From: Segatella cerevisiae | GTDB lineage: Bacteria; Bacteroidota; Bacteroidia; Bacteroidales; Bacteroidaceae | Direction: 5' to 3' | Length of the DNA: 41,862 bases | Assembly (NCBI RefSeq): GCF_024054555.1 | Contig: NZ_JAMXLY010000028.1 | Coordinates: 1 to 41,862, forward strand | Part shown: positions 35,480-41,862 of the stretch, piece by piece | How the letters are laid out: the number at the start of each line of letters is the position of its first letter | How positions within the stretch are numbered: the stretch's first letter is position 1 | Notes under the pieces: model-generated | The model's database searches: none | Told to the model about the DNA's origin: nothing | The model's input: only the letters and a program-made list of their open reading frames with translations | Program-made: the position numbers and the translations under genes

Positions 35480-36439
35480 ATGATCGGGTTACTTTTAGCC
35501 GGATTTCTCACCTTCGTAGAACTGAACTGTGAGAATCTTTTTGATACTCAGCATGATACCTTGAAAAACGACTATGAATTCCTTCCCAACAGCGACCATC
35601 ATTGGACACGCACCAGGTATTGGCGAAAACTGAATCATATCGGACAAGAACTCATCGCCTTAGGAGAAGACTCCACACGGCAATGGCACCTGCCTGACTT
35701 GGCCATCCTATGTGAGATCGAAAATGACAGTGTGATGCGGGACCTCACCAAGCGCTCCCTCCTGAGACATGCCAAATATGAGTATGTCATGACCAACTCC
35801 CCTGATCAACGGGGAATCGACGTGGCTCTCCTGTACAATCCCTATGCCTTTCTCCCCCTCCGCCATATCTGTTTCAGAGTAGCGCCATTACCGGACATGA
35901 GACCCACGAGAGACCTCCTCTACGTGAGCGGCAAACTGAATAACGGGGATACCCTGCACGTGTTCGGCATACATGCCCCGAGCAGGACAGGAGGCGAACG
36001 GGCATCAAGACCTCATCGCCTGGCGGTTGAAAAGAGACTTGTCCAGGCTATTGATTCTATCCGAAGCATGGCGCCGGGAGCAAAAATCATCATCGCAGGG
36101 GACTTCAACGACTACAAGAACTCACCGGTGCTCAAAGCACTCTATTCCATCGGATTCATCAATCTCTCTCAAGATGCCAGAGGAGAAAACGGTGCCAAGG
36201 GAACCTATCGCTTCCGAGGAGAATGGGGGAGTCTGGACCATATTCTCTGCTCCTCATCCGTCAAATCGAGTTTTCTCAATTGCCATATCGGGGACGTTCC
36301 CTTCGCCTTGGAGCCTGACGAGAAATACGGAGGTGTAAAACCCTATAGAACGTATATGGGACCAGCCTACAGACCGGGATACTCAGACCACCTGCCTCTC
36401 GTCGCAAAATTCAACATCGGGATTAGTCCAGCGCTCTAA
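35480..36439 (+). CDS. endonuclease/exonuclease/phosphatase family protein
   Basis: A 319-residue metal-dependent hydrolase of the EEP fold. The family's metal and catalytic residues are all visible: the Asn of ELNCENLFD (near 17), Glu79 in LAILCEIEN, GDFND at 207-211, WGSLDHIL and the closing SDH at 302-304. Members cleave phosphodiester or phosphomonoester bonds in nucleic acids, lipids or small molecules, and the Bacteroidetes group is often exported. The N-terminus MIGLLLAGFLTFVEL is too short for a good signal peptide, so the location is uncertain. It is divergent from the susC operon and converges on the TlpA gene at 36672. Confidence 0.88.
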   Translation: MIGLLLAGFLTFVELNCENLFDTQHDTLKNDYEFLPNSDHHWTRTRYWRKLNHIGQELIALGEDSTRQWHLPDLAILCEIENDSVMRDLTKRSLLRHAKYEYVMTNSPDQRGIDVALLYNPYAFLPLRHICFRVAPLPDMRPTRDLLYVSGKLNNGDTLHVFGIHAPSRTGGERASRPHRLAVEKRLVQAIDSIRSMAPGAKIIIAGDFNDYKNSPVLKALYSIGFINLSQDARGENGAKGTYRFRGEWGSLDHILCSSSVKSSFLNCHIGDVPFALEPDEKYGGVKPYRTYMGPAYRPGYSDHLPLVAKFNIGISPAL

Positions 36440-36463
36440 GAAATGATCATGCGCTAAAAAAGC

Positions 36464-36532
36464 AAATACCGAATCCTCCTTTCTTCCAAAAGTCATAGAA
36501 ATGACAGCGGAAGGCCAGACGATTCGGTATTT
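36464..36532 (-). terminator. compound hairpin between convergent genes
   Basis: AAATACCGAATC (36464-36475) pairs with GATTCGGTATTT (36521-36532). Inside it CTTCC pairs with GGAAG, and GTCAT with ATGAC. On the minus strand the hairpin is followed by GCTTTTTT, a good terminator for the operon ending at 36672; on the plus strand there is only a short T run. Confidence 0.7.
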
Positions 36533-36671
36533 CTGAGTGTAGTATTGCAGTCAGTGCTCATCGGCACCTATTACTGCTCTTGTCTAAGGTATTCAAGCCC
36601 TAAAACATTGAGAACGGAACAGCAAGACCTACAATTCATTTCACACCATTTAAACGTGGAGCAAAACGCGT

Positions 36672-37862
36672 TTATTTTCCATTATTCAAATCCTTCATCA
36701 AGTCTTTGATCATACTCTCAAGTTTGTCACCATGTATATTCTTGACAGCGATTTTACCATTCTGATCAACCACCACCAAGAAAGGAATGGCCGAGATACC
36801 GTATTCCTTGGCGACCAGACTCTTCCAACCTTTCAGGTCAGAGAGTTGGGTCCACGTCATCTGATGCTTACTGACGGCATTCAGCCAACTGGCTTTCCGA
36901 GTATCAAAAGAGAAACTGACGATATCAAAGCCTTTGGCATGATAAGTCGCATAGAGTTTCTTCAAAACCGGCAATTCCTGAATACAAGGTACACACCAGG
37001 ATGCCCAGAAATCAATCAAGGTCACATGACCCTTCTTGATCAAACCGGACAACTTCCACAGTTTTCCATGAATATCAGGAGCTTCGAAGTCGCGGTAAGG
37101 TCTACCGGTATTAGTTGCCTGAATAGACTGTTCGAAATTGCTCCTCTCACGTTGTCGCTGCTCATCCACGGCCTTCTTGCTCCGGACATAGTCCTGATTG
37201 ACCTCCTGTGAGAGTGCCGCATAGGTCTCCTGAGGATAGTTCAAAGATGGATAATTGAAGAAAAAGTAGGCCCCGGCATCATTGTGGATGTTACGGGAGA
37301 TAAACTTGATGTAATCAGGTCTGACCGTCTTGTAAAGGCTGTCTATGATCTGATTGAAATGGTTCTGCAGGGACAGGTCTGCACCCTGCCCCTTTTCGAG
37401 TTCATCCCGTTTCTTTGTCACTACATCAACCTGCTGTTTGACCCGCCTATTATTCTTCAGGATAAGACTGTCATATTCAGCGTTGACAGTACCACCGGTA
37501 ATTTCTTCCCCCAGAGGCGTATAGTCCACCGTGATTGACCCACCTTCCACGATACAATAACACTCAGGCAAGCCATAGGTGAAATGCTCGTTCTTGGGCG
37601 GCAAAGACAACGTGACAACATAGGGAGATTCCCCTTCAGCCACATTTCTGGTGAAAGAGAACTGACCGTCCTTGATCAGGCAACTGTCCAACACTCGGTT
37701 TTTCTGATAGTCGACGATGTCATTCTTAATCATATAGATATACAGACCGTCAAACTGTTTGTCATGTATGTTCCCCTCCAAGGAGAACTGAGATTCCGAA
37801 GCCATTGCGGCCATAGGGACAAACAAAACCGATACCAAAAACAACAAATTCCTTAACTTCAT
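36672..37862 (-). CDS. TlpA-like thioredoxin with DUF4369-like N-terminal domain
   Basis: A 396-residue periplasmic thioredoxin-type protein. Signal peptide MKLRNLLFLVSVLFVPMAAMA, a DUF4369-like beta domain (about 25-125), a coiled helical linker (about 130-250, many Lys/Glu/Gln), then the thioredoxin domain with WASWCVPC (cysteines 290 and 293) and the cis-proline in ISAIPFLVVVD. It is the last gene of the operon and its ATG overlaps the stop of the S41 protease in ATGA. Domain order is the same as in the 29189-30328 protein, but the linker and N-terminal sequences have diverged, so they are distant paralogues. Confidence 0.88.
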   Translation of the reverse strand: MKLRNLLFLVSVLFVPMAAMASESQFSLEGNIHDKQFDGLYIYMIKNDIVDYQKNRVLDSCLIKDGQFSFTRNVAEGESPYVVTLSLPPKNEHFTYGLPECYCIVEGGSITVDYTPLGEEITGGTVNAEYDSLILKNNRRVKQQVDVVTKKRDELEKGQGADLSLQNHFNQIIDSLYKTVRPDYIKFISRNIHNDAGAYFFFNYPSLNYPQETYAALSQEVNQDYVRSKKAVDEQRQRERSNFEQSIQATNTGRPYRDFEAPDIHGKLWKLSGLIKKGHVTLIDFWASWCVPCIQELPVLKKLYATYHAKGFDIVSFSFDTRKASWLNAVSKHQMTWTQLSDLKGWKSLVAKEYGISAIPFLVVVDQNGKIAVKNIHGDKLESMIKDLMKDLNNGK

Positions 37863-39421
37863 TTTTGCTTCTTCAATAATGAATTATACAAAGATTCCTT
37901 CTGTACAAGTTCTGCGCCTTTCTGATATACGGGAGAACCGTCATTGACAACATGATAATAGAAAGCGTTGTCATTATAAAGATTTCTCGCAACCAAAGCA
38001 CGCAGTTGTGTGTTAACATACAGTTTGTCTTTAGCGTAGTCATCCTGACTGTAAGAAACACCGGCTGACTCCGCATCATTGATCATCTCCTTCATCACCG
38101 GTGAATTCACGTCGACAGAAAAACCTTTTTCAAAAGCCTTGAAAGTTGGATATTTTGCCAACAGTGCAGTTCTGTTCATGAGGGTATAATCCCGTGCAGC
38201 TTTGGTCATCGCCCCACAATACATCAGCAGGCCCGCCCATTTGGTCTGAGCCTTGTTGTTCTCAGACACGGTCACATCAGGACTGATACCCCAGTCATCA
38301 GACGTGCTCACTGAATCCTTACCGGTCTGAAAAGTCTTGAACACCGTAGAGTAAGGTTTCTGGATACATTTCCCGCTCGGCGTAAAGTACCGGGCGACCG
38401 TGATCCGAAGAGCAGAACCGTCTTTGAAAGGAAGGGTCTCCTGGATCAGACCTTTTCCGAAAGACCTTTCACCCACGAAGACACCTCTGTGATTATCCTG
38501 CAAGGCACCACTGAGAATTTCTGCAGCCGACTTGGTCTGATCATCGATGAGGACGATCAACTTTCCACTCTGGAAAGCACCGGCAGGGGTAGACTTGAAC
38601 GTCTTGCGCGGAGAATGCAAGCCTTGGGTAAAGACCAGCAACTTCTCGCCGCCGACAAATTCATCCGCTATTTTCACAGCCTCATCAAACAACCCACCTT
38701 GATTTTTACGCAGATCGAGAATGAGGTTTTTCATCCCCTGGGCTTTCAAGGCGGAAAGACGGGACCTGAACTCCGCATCCGTATTCTCAGAGAACATGGA
38801 CAGTGCGATATATCCCGTATGATTATCGAGCATATAGGCAGCAGAGACCGTGCTCTTCGCATTTGCTTTCAATTCGACGGAATAAACCTTAGTGGTCTTA
38901 TTCCGCGAAATTTCCAACCGGATCTGCTTTCCGGGTTGACCGCGGAACGCAGAATAGATCTGAGGTCCCAGAGAACTGACTGCTGTCTGATTGACAGACA
39001 GGATCTCATCTCCAGGACGAATACCCTTCTGATAGGCATCACTCCCGCTCATGACAAACGAGATGAGGAAATGACCTTGAACGAAATCTCCCTCAATGCC
39101 TGCATCGGTAAAGGATGCTAAAGTCATGCTCGGAGAAAAACCTGAGACATATTGCGTCCCCTGGCTGCCCAACAAGACATTCTCATTCGCCCTGGCCTGT
39201 GCCGGAGTGAGATATTCGGAGAAGGGATCCAGATTATGCATCATATCCTTGATCTGCTGGTTGACGATATCACCCGTCGAAAGCGAATCGACATAAAGAC
39301 GCGAAAGGGCGTACAATGTCATCGACATCTTCTCAGTAGGTGACGATTGGGCAAACAGGTTCCCGGAAGATATTCCCGATGCCAAGAACAAGGCAAGGAC
39401 AACTGATTTCTTGATATTCAT
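37859..39421 (-). CDS. S41 family (C-terminal processing) peptidase
   Basis: A 520-residue exported serine protease. Signal peptide MNIKKSVVLALFLASG...NLFAQ, a helical N-terminal part with HNLDPFSEYLTPA, a PDZ domain (about 110-185, KGIRPGDEILSVN), then the S41 catalytic domain with GYIALSMFSE, LILDLRKNQGG, the catalytic Ser298 in KSAAEILSGALQDN and the catalytic Lys323 in ERSFGKG. The Ser-Lys spacing of 25 is that of the family; the second Ser of the usual SAS(E) is Ala here. It cuts periplasmic or surface proteins near their C-termini. It sits between two TlpA genes, so it may process peptides or the exported thioredoxins. Confidence 0.9.
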   Translation of the reverse strand: MNIKKSVVLALFLASGISSGNLFAQSSPTEKMSMTLYALSRLYVDSLSTGDIVNQQIKDMMHNLDPFSEYLTPAQARANENVLLGSQGTQYVSGFSPSMTLASFTDAGIEGDFVQGHFLISFVMSGSDAYQKGIRPGDEILSVNQTAVSSLGPQIYSAFRGQPGKQIRLEISRNKTTKVYSVELKANAKSTVSAAYMLDNHTGYIALSMFSENTDAEFRSRLSALKAQGMKNLILDLRKNQGGLFDEAVKIADEFVGGEKLLVFTQGLHSPRKTFKSTPAGAFQSGKLIVLIDDQTKSAAEILSGALQDNHRGVFVGERSFGKGLIQETLPFKDGSALRITVARYFTPSGKCIQKPYSTVFKTFQTGKDSVSTSDDWGISPDVTVSENNKAQTKWAGLLMYCGAMTKAARDYTLMNRTALLAKYPTFKAFEKGFSVDVNSPVMKEMINDAESAGVSYSQDDYAKDKLYVNTQLRALVARNLYNDNAFYYHVVNDGSPVYQKGAELVQKESLYNSLLKKQK

Positions 39422-39459
39422 AACTCATTTATAGTCTCAAAATTCACCAGATAGATTCT

Positions 39460-41463
39460 TTATTTCCCACTTTTCTTAATCAGTTCGATGGCAGAAGTCA
39501 TCTCATCAGCCAATTGAGAAGGGTTGCCGCTATAGCCACCTGCCGTATACTGAATCAGTCCGTCCTTCAGGATCATCTTACGAGGAATGCCTGATGAATG
39601 GAAGATCTGGGCAAACTGATGGAAAGAGGCATCAAACTGTCCTGTGCTCTGGTTCCAAGTATCATACAAGACCTTAAAATTCGTATACGACTTGCTTGCC
39701 ATAAACTTGTCAACTGCGGCCTTACCTTTGATGCCATGATCCATCGTATTGACGAAATAGAACAGGACGTTAGGATCTTTGGCATATTTGTCAACGACCA
39801 GTTTCATGCCTTCCATTGCCATTTTGCAAGGACTGCACCAGTTAGCCCAAAAATCGATGACAACAATCTTATTCTTGAAGCTCGCACTGCTGACAGGTTT
39901 CCCATTGGGATCAAGAAATTTGAATGGTTTGAAAGGTATCTGCACTAGATTCGACTTAACCGTATTCTGGAGTTCGTCCTTGATATTAGCACTCTTCAAA
40001 GAGTTAAGATATTTGTCAAAAGCCTCATCTGAAGCTGGATGAATATCTTCCTTCAAAGCATTGAGCATGCTGCCGGTAATGGCATCATATTTCACAGATT
40101 TCTTCAGGACAGTAAGCGCATTGTCCTTTTGGCCCTGATTCATATAGATATCATAACGGACCTGATTGATGGTAGCATCACCGAAGGCAATATATTCTTC
40201 CTGAGGATTGTCATAGTATTTGAACCATTGCAAAGCCTCTTTCTGCTTGTTCAACGTATTCAGCAACTGGATATAAACGCCCAATCTTTCATAGAACTGG
40301 TAATCCAACAAGGTTTGGGCTTCTTTTGGAGAATGCTCCAGATCCTGCATATTGGAAAGATCGTATCTCTTCTGCTCCATCTCCCCCATCAAAGCTTTTG
40401 CCAATGGATAGATAGAATCATTAGAAGCGAGATGGAGTTTATAAGGTCTGAAAATATTCCACCTGAAAGCTTCACTCAAAGCGATGAAATTAAAATTAGG
40501 AAGGAACTTGATAATCCGGTCATACTGTTTCTTGGCGAACAATGCATTCGTATATTTCCGAGAGAGGTTATAATACATCCATGTCTGATTCTTAGCATAT
40601 TGGTCCTTGATGCATTCGCTGTAAGGGTACTCTTTATAGAAGTTCTCGATACCCTTGAATGTTGTTTCATCTTCTTCGCCATTCTCCAGTTTATGGAACA
40701 AGTCAGCACGAGAGGTAAAGCCATGAGGGAACTTTTCCAGTATCACCTTATGGATAGAATCGGCTTTAGCTATATTTTTCACATCGAAACGATAGGCACT
40801 CTCAAATGTCGAATACAAGAATTCATTCATCTTGAATTCCTTATTTGCATTACGGAAAGCGAGATCAACGACCTTGTCATAATGAGTCCCAGCCATGATT
40901 TTTACCGCTTTAAGGTAATAATCCATAAAAAGGGGCATATTTGATTCATAGGTGTCCACCTCTTTGTTCAGCCAAATGAGGGAAGCATCATTTGGGATAG
41001 TGTACTTCTGATAATAGTTGGTAATATTAAAATACGGCTGGTTGCGGAATATTCCCCAAGCCAGGAAGCCGTCAGGAGCGACCTCATTCATCGCATTCAG
41101 AGCCTGGTATACATAACCTCCATTGGCATCATTATTGTCAATGACCTGATTGCCGATATAACCTGCCTTGAAAGACAAAGCAAAAAAACCGCAATCTTCA
41201 GGGATCTGGAATTCACCCTTCCAAGAATTGGCTCCTTCCTTTTTCAAATTGATGTCATCGATCTTCCATACGTAATTATCGTAATGGTATACAACGCAAT
41301 TCAGGGAGTCCTTTCCTTCCAACGGACCTCCTGCAGCATCATAAGTAAAAGACTGTAGAGAACCTGCCTTAGGTTTGCCAATACCTGACACCCTCGAGGA
41401 AGTTTGTGCACTCATCTGTAAAAAGATGAAGATGCAACTTAAAAGAATGAATAATTTTTTCAT
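39460..41463 (-). CDS. large TlpA-like protein with helical repeat region
   Basis: A 667-residue exported protein. Signal peptide MKKLFILLSCIFIFLQMSAQ, an N-terminal beta-rich domain (about 25-130, unknown), a long helical middle (about 160-490) with TPR-like spacing, and a C-terminal thioredoxin domain with WANWCSPC (cysteines 543 and 546) and the cis-proline in SSGIPRKMIL. The middle may bind partner proteins. It precedes the S41 protease by 38 bp and follows the truncated gene at 41479 by 15 bp, so the three form one operon with the last TlpA gene. Confidence 0.85.
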   Translation of the reverse strand: MKKLFILLSCIFIFLQMSAQTSSRVSGIGKPKAGSLQSFTYDAAGGPLEGKDSLNCVVYHYDNYVWKIDDINLKKEGANSWKGEFQIPEDCGFFALSFKAGYIGNQVIDNNDANGGYVYQALNAMNEVAPDGFLAWGIFRNQPYFNITNYYQKYTIPNDASLIWLNKEVDTYESNMPLFMDYYLKAVKIMAGTHYDKVVDLAFRNANKEFKMNEFLYSTFESAYRFDVKNIAKADSIHKVILEKFPHGFTSRADLFHKLENGEEDETTFKGIENFYKEYPYSECIKDQYAKNQTWMYYNLSRKYTNALFAKKQYDRIIKFLPNFNFIALSEAFRWNIFRPYKLHLASNDSIYPLAKALMGEMEQKRYDLSNMQDLEHSPKEAQTLLDYQFYERLGVYIQLLNTLNKQKEALQWFKYYDNPQEEYIAFGDATINQVRYDIYMNQGQKDNALTVLKKSVKYDAITGSMLNALKEDIHPASDEAFDKYLNSLKSANIKDELQNTVKSNLVQIPFKPFKFLDPNGKPVSSASFKNKIVVIDFWANWCSPCKMAMEGMKLVVDKYAKDPNVLFYFVNTMDHGIKGKAAVDKFMASKSYTNFKVLYDTWNQSTGQFDASFHQFAQIFHSSGIPRKMILKDGLIQYTAGGYSGNPSQLADEMTSAIELIKKSGK

Positions 41464-41478
41464 GTCGTTTATAATAAT

Positions 41479-41738
41479 TTATTTGATTTTCGAAATGCTG
41501 TCTCCTATAGCCTGCAAATCTATGTTTAGCGTGTTTTTAAAGTAGTCTACTACAATATTATATTTATTTCTGACCCTGTGATCCAGTACATAGACGGTCT
41601 GCTGCGTTTGCGGATCTATTGCGGTACTGTCAGTACCACAGTCAAACTGGTCATTCAGATACTTGTCTGCAAATTCCTGTTTACTGTTGATAACCAGATA
41701 TTTCACATAGAGTCCGAAATCATAATAGTAATCGATAT
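41479..41738 (-). pseudogene. 3' part of an unidentified gene, cut by a repeat element
   Basis: The frame is open on the minus strand from the repeat region at about 41738 to the stop at 41479. The C-terminal 75 residues (from GTG 41706) read KYLVINSKQEFADKYL, then TQQTVYVLDHRVRNKYNIVV. Residues before GTG 41706 (YYYDFGLYV) also look coding. No start or signal peptide is seen and the sequence before 41738 is a different, repeat-rich kind. I do not recognise the family. The gene was probably the first of the TlpA-S41 operon and was interrupted. Confidence 0.5.
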
Positions 41739-41745
41739 GTGGTAG

Positions 41746-41856
41746 CCTAATATTGGTTGACCACTTTTAGCCTTAAGCCTGAATTAAGTTGTTCATTATT
41801 TTCCTTAATCCTACATATGGTTGACATTTTATCTTCTAATCCTGATAAAGGTTGAC
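41746..41856. repeat. repeated CCTnnnnnnGGTTGAC units, probable insertion-sequence end
   Basis: Three 16-bp units: CCTAATATTGGTTGAC (41746-41761), CCTACATATGGTTGAC (41810-41825) and CCTGATAAAGGTTGAC (41841-41856). The last two are also preceded by TAAT. They lie where the gene above loses its reading frame, and the sequence runs off the window, so the element itself is mostly unseen. Multiple short repeats at an end are known for IS21-family elements. Confidence 0.6.
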
Positions 41857-41862
41857 TTCTAT

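Overview
The window looks like a chromosome segment of a Bacteroidota (order Bacteroidales; Prevotella- or Bacteroides-like, genus not resolvable from the sequence alone). The reasons are two SusC/SusD pairs, several PF14905-type outer-membrane beta-barrel proteins, GLPGLI-family proteins, TlpA-type thioredoxins with DUF4369-like N-termini, and promoters of the Bacteroidetes form TTTG-N19/20-TAnnTTTG. The left 10 kb is visibly richer in A+T than the right half.

Left part (1-14.5 kb) is a decayed peptide natural-product (RiPP/bacteriocin-like) island. It contains an intact 59-residue double-glycine leader peptide gene (141-320), a broken radical-SAM maturase (about 541-880), a 30-codon stub of a C39-peptidase exporter (3173-3265), and a broken ATP-grasp peptide maturase resembling the grasp-with-SPASM type (about 6901-7218). 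Four full-length outer-membrane barrel genes (881, 3744, 7432, 10497), two GLPGLI genes (9768, 13157) and two barrel gene fragments (6098-6448 and 13940-14192) lie among them. Modification and export genes are dead while the receptors stay open. I consider this the most interesting part of the window.

Middle (14.2-19.6 kb): an orphan RHH-type antitoxin with its toxin cut to 10 codons, a fragment of an AAA ATPase of the DUF4143 type, an HU-like DNA-binding protein, three 23-bp tandem repeats that look like an insertion-sequence end, a fifth PF14905 barrel with its own promoter, and a TlpA-like thioredoxin with a strong terminator.

Right part: a SusC-SusD pair (19.7-24.4 kb) divergent from the thioredoxin and closed by a 21-bp-stem terminator; an HTH plus GIY-YIG-like protein; then a compact minus-strand operon susC-susD-tlpA-dsbD-cyuA (35.1 to 25.8 kb). 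That operon joins an outer-membrane importer to periplasmic disulfide reduction and a cytoplasmic cysteine desulfidase, which suggests uptake and breakdown of cysteine- or disulfide-containing peptides. A secreted-type endonuclease/phosphatase (35.5-36.4 kb) is followed by a second minus-strand operon (41.7 to 36.7 kb) with two large TlpA proteins and an S41 protease. The first gene of that operon is cut at about 41.74 kb by a sequence with repeated CCT...GGTTGAC units, probably another insertion-sequence end.
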